64,000 nt of DNA from Acetobacteraceae bacterium (GTDB taxonomy: Bacteria; Pseudomonadota; Alphaproteobacteria; Acetobacterales; Acetobacteraceae), in the NCBI GenBank assembly GCA_027326105.1, contig DAHWFB010000030.1:1-64000 (forward strand). The letters run 5' to 3'. A program made the position numbers and the translations under genes. This document shows, piece by piece, positions 21,520 to 28,801 of the stretch. The notes below the pieces were generated by a model. That model was not told where the DNA came from. It ran no database searches and worked only from the letters and a program-made list of their open reading frames with translations. Positions within the stretch are counted from its first letter, which is position 1; the number at the start of each line of letters is the position of its first letter.

Positions 21520-23259
21520 TCAGTACAGCGTGCCGTGCAGCAGCGCGAAATGTTCGACGATCGGGCCGAGCGCCACGGCGGGGAAGAAGATCAGCCCGCC
21601 GGTGACCAGGATCACGCCCACGACCAGACCGACGAACAGGGCGCCGGTGGTGGGAAAGGTGCCGAGCGAGGCGGGCACGATCTTCTTGCGCGCGAGCGAG
21701 CCCGCGATCGCCAGCATCGGCACGATCATCAGGAAGCGGCCGATGAACATCGCGAGCCCCAGCGTGTCGTTCCAGAACGGGGTATCGGCGGCCAGTCCGG
21801 CGAAGGCGCTGCCGTTGTTGCCGGTGGCGGAGGTGTAGGCATAGAGCGCCTCGCTGAACCCGTGCGGGCCGGCATTGCCGAGTGCGGCGGTGCCGACCGG
21901 AAGCACCACCGCGAGCGCGGTGAAGCCGAGGATCGACAGCGGCAGGACCAGGATCGCGAGCATCGCCATCTTGACCTCCTTCGCTTCGAGCTTCTTGCCG
22001 AGATATTCGGGGGTTCGCCCGACCATCAGCCCGGCGACGAACATCGCCACGATGACGAACAGCAGCATTCCGTAAAGGCCGGAGCCGACGCCGCCGAAGA
22101 TGATCTCGCCGAGCATGATGTTGACCAGCGGCACCGCGCCGGCCAGCGGCAGCAGGCTGTCGTGCATATTGTTCACCGCGCCTGCCGAGGCGTCGGTGGT
22201 GACGGTGGTGAAGAGGGCGGAATTGGCGATGCCGAAGCGCACCTCCTTGCCCTCCATGTTGCCGCCAGGTTGCAGCGCGCTCGGCGCCTGGTCGACCCGG
22301 AAGGCGGTGAAGGCCGGGTTGCCCTGGCTCTCCACCGAATAGGTGATGGCGGCGCCGGCGAGGAACAGGGCGAACATCACCGCGAAGATCGCCCACCCCT
22401 GGCGCTCATCGCCCACCATGCGGCCGAAGACGTTGGTCAGCCCGGCGCCGATCGCGAAGATCAGCAGCATCTGCACGAGGTCGGTGAGCGCGGTCGGGTT
22501 TTCGTAGGGGTGGGCGGAGTTGGCGTTGAAGAAGCCGCCGCCGTTGGTGCCGAGCATCTTGATCGCTTCCTGCGACGCTACCGGGCCTTGCGCGATCACC
22601 TGCCGCGCGCCTTCCAGCGTCGTCGCGTGGGTGTAGGCGCCGAGGTTCTGCGGCACGCCCTGCCAGACGAAGAAGAGCGCGACGACGATTGCCGCCGGCA
22701 GCAGGACGTAGAGCACGCAACGGGTGAGATCGACCCAGAAATTGCCGATGCCCTGCGCCGAGCGGCGGGCGAAGCCGCGGATCAGCGCGAGCGCGAGCGC
22801 GATGCCGGTGGCGGCGGAGACGAAATTGTGCACCGTGAGCCCGGCCATCTGGGTCAGATCGCTCATCGTCGTCTCGGGCACGTAGGACTGCCAGTTGGTG
22901 TTGGTGAGGAAACTCACCGAGGTATCGAACGCGAGCGCCGGGCTGACCGCCCCCTGGTGCGCCGGATCGAGCGGCAAGACCGCCTGCATGCGCTGCAAAG
23001 CGTACAAGCCGACGAAGCCCGTGAAGCTGAACGCCAGCATGGCGCAGGCGTAGGCGAGCCAGTGCTGCTCCTCGTCCTCGCGCACGCCGCAGATGCGGTA
23101 GAAGCCGCTCTCCAGCGGCCGCAGCAGCGGCTACAGCGGGGTACGTCGCCCCTCGAAGACGGCCGTCATGTAACCACCGGCGGGTTTCGCCATCCCCACC
23201 ACCAGCAGCGCGAACAGCACGATCTGTAGCCAGCCGTTGGCCGTCGTGTGACCCATCAT
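21520..23259 (-). pseudogene. kdpA: Potassium-transporting ATPase subunit KdpA with an in-frame TAG at codon 43
   Basis: KdpA is the K+-selective channel-like subunit of the Kdp pump. Reading from ATG 23259, the first 42 codons encode a normal N-terminus (NGWLQIVLFALLVV, then GGYMTAVFEGRRTPL). Codon 43 (bases 23131-23133) is TAG, and the same frame then continues intact as [16 protein letters not shown] to the end at 21520. Homologues have serine after TPL, so a single TCG to TAG change would explain it. Total length (579 codons) and later signature loops ([27 protein letters not shown]) are normal. Without readthrough, the product would be a 42-residue fragment, or an internal restart (for example GTG 23085) lacking the first helix. 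A sequencing error is possible. Confidence 0.9.
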
Positions 23260-23284
23260 GTCGGAAGGCTCCCTGCCCGCGGGT

Positions 23285-23374
23285 TCAGAACCGCTCGGGC
23301 CGCACGAGGGCGTAGACGAGATAGGCGAGCAGTCCGCAAGCGACGATCGCGCCGAGGACAAGATCGACCAGCAT
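23285..23374 (-). CDS. kdpF: Potassium-transporting ATPase small subunit KdpF
   Basis: KdpF is a single-helix lipid-like stabiliser of the KdpFABC complex. The 29-residue frame reads MLVDLVLGAIVACGLLAYLV, then ends YALVRPERF, matching the usual KdpF pattern of one membrane helix followed by a short LxxPERF tail. It starts at ATG 23374 after a GGCGGGG purine stretch and lies 25 bases upstream of kdpA on the same strand. Confidence 0.92.
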   Translation of the reverse strand: MLVDLVLGAIVACGLLAYLVYALVRPERF

Positions 23375-23383
23375 CGCCCCGCC

Positions 23384-23467
23384 TCACAGACGCTCGCAGG
23401 CGATCGCGTACAGCGCGCAGCCGCCGAGGAAGGCGGCAGCGAGCAGGATGTAGAGAAGATCGGGCAT
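23384..23467 (-). CDS. 27-residue predicted membrane peptide upstream of kdpF
   Basis: A complete small frame, MPDLLYILLAAAFLGGCALY followed by AIACERL, lies immediately before kdpF with 9 bases between its stop and the kdpF ATG. It is one hydrophobic helix ending in a charged C-terminus with a Cys-Glu-Arg-Leu motif. I recall similar short reading frames ahead of kdpF in other proteobacterial kdp operons, but this is memory, not a search result. It may be an extra small subunit of the Kdp complex or a leader peptide. Confidence 0.6.
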   Translation of the reverse strand: MPDLLYILLAAAFLGGCALYAIACERL

Positions 23468-23605
23468 CAGGCGCCTCCGGGTCGGCGTTGACGGCGCCAT
23501 GCCACAGCCACGGCGCGCGACCTTTCAGCTATCCTTCGGGGCGTAAGGAAGCGATGGGGCGGGCGGCGGGGCGGCGTATAGATTTCGTATGGATTACGAT
23601 ATCAT

Positions 23606-23737
23606 CCCGCCAGCCCTGCGGGCCGCCGGGATGGGGTAGTTGCGTCGGCGCGCGGCCGCCCCACCAACCCCGCGCGCCAGCCCGCCAGCCCCACGGGCCG
23701 CCGGGATGGGGTCTTTGCGTCGGCGCGTGGCCGCCCG
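23606..23737. repeat. Two imperfect direct repeats of about 57 bases, 75-base period
   Basis: The gap 23468-23765 between the kdp operon and the glutathione S-transferase gene holds two copies of a unit beginning cccgccagccc and ending cggccgccc, at about 23606-23662 and 23681-23737, differing at only a few positions. Each begins with an imperfect hairpin (cccgccagccc paired with gggccgccggg, 9 of 11 pairs). The units do not belong to a recognisable gene. They may be dispersed intergenic repeats. The rest of this gap, toward 23468-23600, must hold the kdp promoter, but no convincing -35/-10 or KdpE box can be named. Confidence 0.7.
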
Positions 23738-23765
23738 CTCGGGGCGGTGCCTCGATCCCTGCGCG

Positions 23766-24368
23766 TCAGGCCGGGTCGCGCGGCACCGTGCGGGCGAGGC
23801 CGGGCCAGGCGCGGGCCTGCTCGAACCAGGAATCGAGCCGGGCGTGCCCGCCGCGCCAGGATTCGTTCGCGAAGCGGAAATCGAGATAGCCGAGCGCGCA
23901 GGCCACGCCGAGGGCGCCGATGTCGGGCGTGCTGGCGGGAAGATCGGCTTCGAGCGCGGCGAGCGCGCGGTGCACCGCGGCCTTCTGCCGCGCATCGAAG
24001 GCGCGCCGGCCTTCGTCCTGCGGCTTGCCCTGTTCCATCCGCCGCGCCACCGCGGCATCGAGGATGCCGTCGCCGAGCGCCTGCATCACCAGCGCCCGCC
24101 ATCGCGCCGGGCCGGGGGCGGGGAACAGCCGGGGCGCCTCGCCGAGCCCGTCGAGATATTCGCAGATCACCGGGCTGTCGTAGAGCGACCTGCCGTCGCT
24201 GGTGACCAGGCAGGGGACCTTGGAGAGCGGATTGTGGGCCAGAAGATCGGGCGGGGAGGCGTGCGGGTTGGTGGGAACCAGCTCGAACTCGCCCTCGAGC
24301 CCGCGGGTGATGGCGCAGGCCATCACCTTGCGGACGTAGGGGCTGGTGGGGGAATGGAACAGCTTCAT
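23766..24368 (-). CDS. Glutathione S-transferase family protein
   Basis: Glutathione S-transferases conjugate or reduce electrophiles with glutathione in the cytoplasm. The 200-residue protein has the N-terminal thioredoxin-like domain starting MKLFHSPTSPYVRKVM, with the catalytic serine/tyrosine region SPTSPY. The glutathione-binding NPLSKVPCLV and LYDSPVICEYL segments are followed by an all-helical C-terminal domain. It ends after gloB on the same strand, only 4 bases downstream of the gloB stop. Together they suggest a small glutathione-dependent detoxification operon. Confidence 0.9.
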   Translation of the reverse strand: MKLFHSPTSPYVRKVMACAITRGLEGEFELVPTNPHASPPDLLAHNPLSKVPCLVTSDGRSLYDSPVICEYLDGLGEAPRLFPAPGPARWRALVMQALGDGILDAAVARRMEQGKPQDEGRRAFDARQKAAVHRALAALEADLPASTPDIGALGVACALGYLDFRFANESWRGGHARLDSWFEQARAWPGLARTVPRDPA

Positions 24369-24372
24369 CGCT

Positions 24373-25113
24373 CTATCCTTTGAAGGCGTCCTTGGCCGCG
24401 CGCAGACGGGCGAAGCTCGCCGCGTCACGGGCGCGCAGGAACGGGTTGGCGGCGAATTCCTCGGCGAGGCGCACCGGCAGGCTGGGCAACCCGGCCGCCC
24501 GCAGGCGCGCGACCTCCTCCAGCCGGCGCGCGAGCGCCGCGTTCTCCGGCTCCACGGTCCGCGCGAAGCGCCCGTTGGCGGCGGTGTATTCGTGCCCGGC
24601 CGCCAGCAGCGTGCCCCCGGGCAGGGCGGAGAGCTTGGCGAGGGAGGCGAACATCTCCTCCGCGGTGCCTTCCAGCAGCCGCCCGCAGCCCAGGCTGAAC
24701 AGCGTGTCACCCGCCACCAGCAGCGGCCCCTCGCCGGAAAAATCGTCGAAGAAGAAAGCGATGTGGCCGCGCGTGTGACCCGGGGTGGCGAGCACGCGGG
24801 CCCGGCTCGCGCCCAGCGCCACCGCATCGCCCTCGGCCACCGCGCGGTCGAGCGGGGGCAGGCGGTGGCGATCGGCGCTCGCGCCGACGATGGCGGCACC
24901 GAAGCGCGCCTTCACCGCCTCGGCGCCGGCGACGTGGTCGGCGTGATGATGGGTGAGGAGGATGAGATCGAGCCGGCCGGGCCCGGCGGCGACCGCCTCG
25001 ATCACCGGCCCGGCGTCCGCCGGATCGACCACACCGACCGCGCCGGTCGCGGCATCGGTCAGCAGCCAGGCGTAATTGTCCGCGAACAGCGGGATGGGAT
25101 GGAGGCTCTTCAT
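24373..25113 (-). CDS. gloB: Hydroxyacylglutathione hydrolase (glyoxalase II)
   Basis: GloB hydrolyses S-lactoylglutathione to lactate and glutathione in methylglyoxal detoxification. The 246-residue metallo-beta-lactamase-fold protein has the metal motif THHHADH (His55, His57, Asp59, His60), the PGHTRGHIAFFF segment, VAGDTLFSLGCGRLLEG and the C-terminal GHEYTAANGRFA that is diagnostic for glyoxalase II. ATG 25113 is preferred over the open extension to 25164. It is divergent from the methyltransferase gene and overlaps no other gene. Confidence 0.94.
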   Translation of the reverse strand: MKSLHPIPLFADNYAWLLTDAATGAVGVVDPADAGPVIEAVAAGPGRLDLILLTHHHADHVAGAEAVKARFGAAIVGASADRHRLPPLDRAVAEGDAVALGASRARVLATPGHTRGHIAFFFDDFSGEGPLLVAGDTLFSLGCGRLLEGTAEEMFASLAKLSALPGGTLLAAGHEYTAANGRFARTVEPENAALARRLEEVARLRAAGLPSLPVRLAEEFAANPFLRARDAASFARLRAAKDAFKG

Positions 25114-25211
25114 GGCCCTCCCTCTATCACCGCCCGGGCGCGGGGTGAACCGGGGGCCGGGCATCGCGGTCGCCGGGGTGCGGCGGCGCGAAAAACCTGT
25201 ATTTTGTCGCG

Positions 25212-25922
25212 GTGGCGACCGACGTCTCCCAGGCTGCGGACTTCTACGCGACCGCCCCCGGCGCGGTGGCGGCGCGGCTCGTGCGCGAGCGGCTGGCGAG
25301 ACTGTGGCCCGATCTCGCCGGGCAGGCGGTGCTCGGCATCGGCTATCCCGCGCCCTATCTGCGGCTCTGGCGCGAGCAGGCGGCGCGCTGCGTCGCGCTG
25401 ACCCCGTCCCAGCTCGGGATCGCGCGCTGGCCGGCGGGTGCGGCCAACCTCTCCTGCACCGCGGACGAGGACGCGCTGCCCTTCCCCGACCTCGCCTTCG
25501 ACCGCATCCTCCTCGTCCACGGGCTGGAGGCGGCGGAGAACGCGCGGCGGATGCTGCGCGAGGTATGGCGCGTGCTGAAGGATGACGGGCGGGTGCTCGT
25601 CGTCGCGCCCAACCGGCGCGGCATGTGGGCGCATCTCGAACACACCCCGTTCGGCCACGGCCAGCCCTACTCGCCGGGGCAGATCGGGCGGCTGCTCGCC
25701 GATACCATGTTCCGGGTGGAGCGGCGCGACTCGGCGCTGTTCCTGCCGCCGACCCGCCGCCGGCTGGTGCTGCGCGGCGCCGCCCTGTGGGAGCGCGCTG
25801 GCCGGCGCGCGCTCCCGCAGCTCGCCGGCATCACGCTCACCGAGGCGGTGAAGGACGCCTATGCCGCGATCCCGTTCGCCCCGGCCCGCCAGCGCCGCCT
25901 CGTGCATGCCGAGGCGGCCTGA
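25212..25922 (+). CDS. Class I SAM-dependent methyltransferase
   Basis: The 236-residue protein has a Rossmann-type methyltransferase core. Motif I is LGIGYPAPYL (slightly degenerate compared with GxGxG), an acidic segment DEDALPFPDLAFDRILLVH matches motif II/III, and the REVWRVLKDDGRVLVVAPN block is the usual post-motif III helix and strand. The start is a GTG at 25212. Such a gene commonly sits divergent from gloB in alphaproteobacteria, so the arrangement is conserved, but the substrate is unknown. It resembles the UbiE/type 11 methyltransferases. Confidence 0.82.
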   Translation: MATDVSQAADFYATAPGAVAARLVRERLARLWPDLAGQAVLGIGYPAPYLRLWREQAARCVALTPSQLGIARWPAGAANLSCTADEDALPFPDLAFDRILLVHGLEAAENARRMLREVWRVLKDDGRVLVVAPNRRGMWAHLEHTPFGHGQPYSPGQIGRLLADTMFRVERRDSALFLPPTRRRLVLRGAALWERAGRRALPQLAGITLTEAVKDAYAAIPFAPARQRRLVHAEAA

Positions 25923-26093
25923 GCGGGAGCCTTGCCCGATCGCGCCTGCCCGCACCGGCCTGACCGGCTCCCGGACCGGGAAGCCTCCTGGATCAGCAAG
26001 AAGGGCGCTCGGGGGGCTTCCGGTGGCGCTCTCCCTGGCCTATAGCCGCGTTGCCGCGCCCGCAAAGCGGGCTTCCTGATAGGGGATCGTCCA

Positions 26094-27086
26094 ATGATCG
26101 GTTTCGCTCTGTTCGGTGCCGGGCGCATCGGCAAACTGCACGCCGCCAATCTCGCCGCCTCGGGACGCTCGCGCCTCGTCGCCGTCTACGACGTCAACGC
26201 CGCCGCCGCCGGGAGCCTCGCCGCCCAGTACGGTGCCAGCGCGGTCGACAGCGTCGCCGCCGCGATGGGCGCGCCGGGGGTGGACGCGGTGATGATCTGC
26301 TCCTCCACCGCCACCCATGTCGATCTCATCACCGCCGGCGTGCGCGCCGGCAAGGCGGTGCTGTGCGAGAAGCCGGTCGATCTCTCGCTGGCCCGCGCCG
26401 ACGCCTGCCTGAAGGCGGTCGACGGCTCCGGCGTTCCCGTCATGATCGGCTTCAACCGCCGCTTCGACCCCACCCACAACGCGGTCTGGCGGGCGGTGCG
26501 GGCGGGCGAGATCGGACGCATCGAGATCGTCACCATCATCAGCCGCGACCCCTCGCCGCCGCCTCCCGAATATTTCGCGGGCTCCGGCGGGCTGTTCCGT
26601 GACCAGATGATCCACGATTTCGACCTCGCCCGCTGGCTGCTCGGCGAGGAGCCGGTCAAGGTCTCCGCCATGGCGGCCTCGCTGGTCGACCCGCGCATCG
26701 GCGCCGCCGGCGACGTCGATACCGCGCTGGTGACCATGCAGACCGCCACCGGCACGCTGGTCCACATCGACAATTCCCGCCGCGCCTCCTACGGCTACGA
26801 CCAGCGGGTGGAGGTGTTCGGCGAGCGCGGCCTGGTGCGCTCGAACAACCGCTCCGCGACCGCGACCGAGCATCTGAACGGCTCCGGCAGCCTCACCGAC
26901 CCCTGCCTCGACTTCTTCCTCGAGCGCTACGGCGACGCCTACCGGCTCGAACTCGCCCATTTCCTCGACACGGTGGAGAAGGGAACCGCGCCCTCGCCCT
27001 CGCTCTTCGACGGGCGGCAGGCGCTCGCGCTCGCCGATACCGCGCTCGCCGCGTTCAAGAGCGGGCGGGCCGAAACGGTGCTCTGA
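26094..27086 (+). CDS. iolG: Inositol 2-dehydrogenase-like oxidoreductase (Gfo/Idh/MocA)
   Basis: IolG oxidises myo-inositol to 2-keto-myo-inositol with NAD+. The 330-residue protein has the N-terminal NAD-binding motif FGAGRIGKLHA, the catalytic lysine in CEKPVDLSLARAD, and the DQMIHDFDLARWLLGEEP helix with the catalytic Asp/His pair, all matching IolG-type enzymes. No other iol genes are adjacent, so the physiological sugar or polyol is uncertain. The start follows a purine-rich TGATAGGGGATCG region. It converges on soeC with about 50 bases between, which hold a short GC hairpin near 27105-27118. Confidence 0.83.
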   Translation: MIGFALFGAGRIGKLHAANLAASGRSRLVAVYDVNAAAAGSLAAQYGASAVDSVAAAMGAPGVDAVMICSSTATHVDLITAGVRAGKAVLCEKPVDLSLARADACLKAVDGSGVPVMIGFNRRFDPTHNAVWRAVRAGEIGRIEIVTIISRDPSPPPPEYFAGSGGLFRDQMIHDFDLARWLLGEEPVKVSAMAASLVDPRIGAAGDVDTALVTMQTATGTLVHIDNSRRASYGYDQRVEVFGERGLVRSNNRSATATEHLNGSGSLTDPCLDFFLERYGDAYRLELAHFLDTVEKGTAPSPSLFDGRQALALADTALAAFKSGRAETVL

Positions 27087-27137
27087 ACCGCCGCTCCCGG
27101 CGCAGGCGGGGGCCCGCCGGCTACCGGCCCGCGCCAG

Positions 27138-28067
27138 CTACCCGCCGCGGTAGAAGAGCGTGACCGTGTGCGTGGCCTCGGCGAAGAACAGCCAGCGTTC
27201 GATGAGCAGCCCGGCGCCGGCCGCGAAAACCGCGAGCACGGCCGGCAGCGCCAGATCCAGGGCGAGCCCGGATGCGAGCAGCGCCAGTGGGGCGAAAAAG
27301 GCGAGGCCGATCGCCAGGCGGCGCAACCTGTCGGCGTGCTTGCGCGCGATGCGAAACCCCATCTCGCGCAGCAGGTAGTTCTCTTCCGTGTGCGGCGGGT
27401 CGAGCGGGCGGACCCTGCCCCAGCGGCCGAGGCCGGTCGCGCTCTCGATCGTGCTCGCCGGCACCGCGCGGTCGATCGCCCGCCAGTAGGAAAGCTTGAG
27501 CAGCGCCGCCGCCACCCCGCTCGCCAGCGCGAACCCCGCCGCCACCCGCCCGGCGCCCCACAGCCCGCCCAGGGCGGCGGCCAGCACCGCCCCGCTGAAC
27601 AGCGCGAGCAGGAGATAGAGCGGCACCACCCGCGGGTCGTTCCATTGGCGGATGGTGCGCAGGCTGGCGTAGATCTGGCCGGTGCAGAACACGGTTGCCA
27701 TCGCGGTCAGCGCGGTCAGCGCGCCGAAGGCGGCGGTGGCCGGCCGCGCCGGGCCGAAGGCCAGCCAGCAGAGGGCGAAGAGCCCCGCCGGCGGATAGCT
27801 GGCCAGCGCCGCCACCCCCTCACGCGACAGCCACGACGAGCGCCACTGCGAAACCGCCCGCCACGCCCGCTCGGGGTGGCCGAGGTGGAAGGTCGAGGAA
27901 AGGAGCCCGAAGGTGACCAGCGCCAGCCCCAGCGCCGCCGCCACGATGCCGAACCAGGCCGAAGCCGGCAGCATTCCGGCCGGGGCCAGGAGCCCGAGCC
28001 AGAACAGCAGCCCATAGCCCGCGCCCGAGGCGGTGGTGAACAGGATGACCGAGGCCGCGGGCTTCAT
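27138..28067 (-). CDS. soeC: Sulfite dehydrogenase membrane subunit SoeC (DmsC-like)
   Basis: SoeC anchors the SoeAB sulfite dehydrogenase to the cytoplasmic membrane and passes electrons to quinone. The 309-residue protein has about eight hydrophobic helices and resembles the DmsC anchor family, with FHLGHPERAWRAVSQWRSSWLSREG early and CTGQIYASLRTIRQW in the middle. The ATG overlaps the stop of soeB (ATGA). It is the last gene of the operon and converges with iolG. The specific assignment to Soe comes from the catalytic subunit and the A-B-C gene order. Confidence 0.85.
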   Translation of the reverse strand: MKPAASVILFTTASGAGYGLLFWLGLLAPAGMLPASAWFGIVAAALGLALVTFGLLSSTFHLGHPERAWRAVSQWRSSWLSREGVAALASYPPAGLFALCWLAFGPARPATAAFGALTALTAMATVFCTGQIYASLRTIRQWNDPRVVPLYLLLALFSGAVLAAALGGLWGAGRVAAGFALASGVAAALLKLSYWRAIDRAVPASTIESATGLGRWGRVRPLDPPHTEENYLLREMGFRIARKHADRLRRLAIGLAFFAPLALLASGLALDLALPAVLAVFAAGAGLLIERWLFFAEATHTVTLFYRGG

Positions 28068-28801
28068 CGGCTCAGCACCCGGTCGGCCCAGGCGAGCAGC
28101 CGGCTCGCGATCGGCGCCTCGTTGGCTGCCCGCCTGGCCGGCGCGGGCGGGGTCGGGCGTTCGCGCGGCGGCAGATAGCGGTTCACCGGCTTGCACCCCT
28201 GCTCGGGCATCAGCGCATAGCCGCCGCGGGAGGCGACCAGGCGGGAGACATCGCTTTCGGGGTCGCCGAGATCGCCGAAATGGCGGGCGTGCGTCGGGCA
28301 GGTGGAGACGCAGGCCGGCACGCGCTCGGTCTCCGGCAGGGTTTCGTTGTAGATGCGGTCGATGCACAGGGTGCATTTCTTCATCACCCCGGCGTCCTCG
28401 TCGAACTCGCGGGCGCCGTAGGGGCAGGCCCAGGAGCAGAGCTTGCAGCCGATGCAGAGATCGGCATTCACCAGCACGATCCCGTCCTCCGCCCGCTTGA
28501 ACGAGGCCCCGGTGGGGCAGACGGTGACGCAGGGCGGATCCTCGCAATGCAGGCAGGAGCGCGGGAAATGCACCGTCCGCCCGTCCGCGCCCGCGCCCGC
28601 CTCGTAGGAATGGACGCGGTTGAACCACACCCCCTCCGGGTGCGCGCCATAGGGGTCGAAATCGGGCAGGGGCGCCATGTGGCCCGAGGTGTTCCACTCC
28701 TTGCAGTTCACCGCGCAGGCATGGCAGCCGACGCAGGTGTCGAGATCGATGACCAGGCCGAGCTTCTTGCCCCCCGGCGCGGGAGCGGGGATCGACGTCA
28801 T
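28064..28801 (-). CDS. soeB: Sulfite dehydrogenase iron-sulfur subunit SoeB
   Basis: SoeB carries electrons from the molybdenum subunit to the membrane anchor. The 245-residue protein is a DmsB/PsrB-type ferredoxin with four cysteine clusters: CVGCHACAVNCKEW, CLHCEDPPCVTVCPTGAS, CIGCKLCSWACPYG and a fourth split group (MKKCTLCIDR with ACVSTCPTHARHFGD). It should bind four [4Fe-4S] centres. It has no signal peptide, consistent with a cytoplasmic location. Its start overlaps the soeA stop and its stop overlaps the soeC start. Confidence 0.9.
   Translation of the reverse strand: MTSIPAPAPGGKKLGLVIDLDTCVGCHACAVNCKEWNTSGHMAPLPDFDPYGAHPEGVWFNRVHSYEAGAGADGRTVHFPRSCLHCEDPPCVTVCPTGASFKRAEDGIVLVNADLCIGCKLCSWACPYGAREFDEDAGVMKKCTLCIDRIYNETLPETERVPACVSTCPTHARHFGDLGDPESDVSRLVASRGGYALMPEQGCKPVNRYLPPRERPTPPAPARRAANEAPIASRLLAWADRVLSR

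Noticed and set aside
23131-23133. TAG in kdpA as a recoded amino acid (for example pyrrolysine)
   Set aside because: Several genes here end normally at TAG, the homologous residue is serine, and no pyrrolysine machinery is in view. A point mutation or sequencing error is simpler.
25923-26093. Possible RNA gene in the gap before iolG
   Set aside because: The gap has short GC repeats, but no cloverleaf or conserved RNA motif could be drawn.
27105-27118. GC hairpin between iolG and soeC as a terminator
   Set aside because: The stem is about five pairs with a very short loop and no T-run. In DNA this GC-rich it may be chance.
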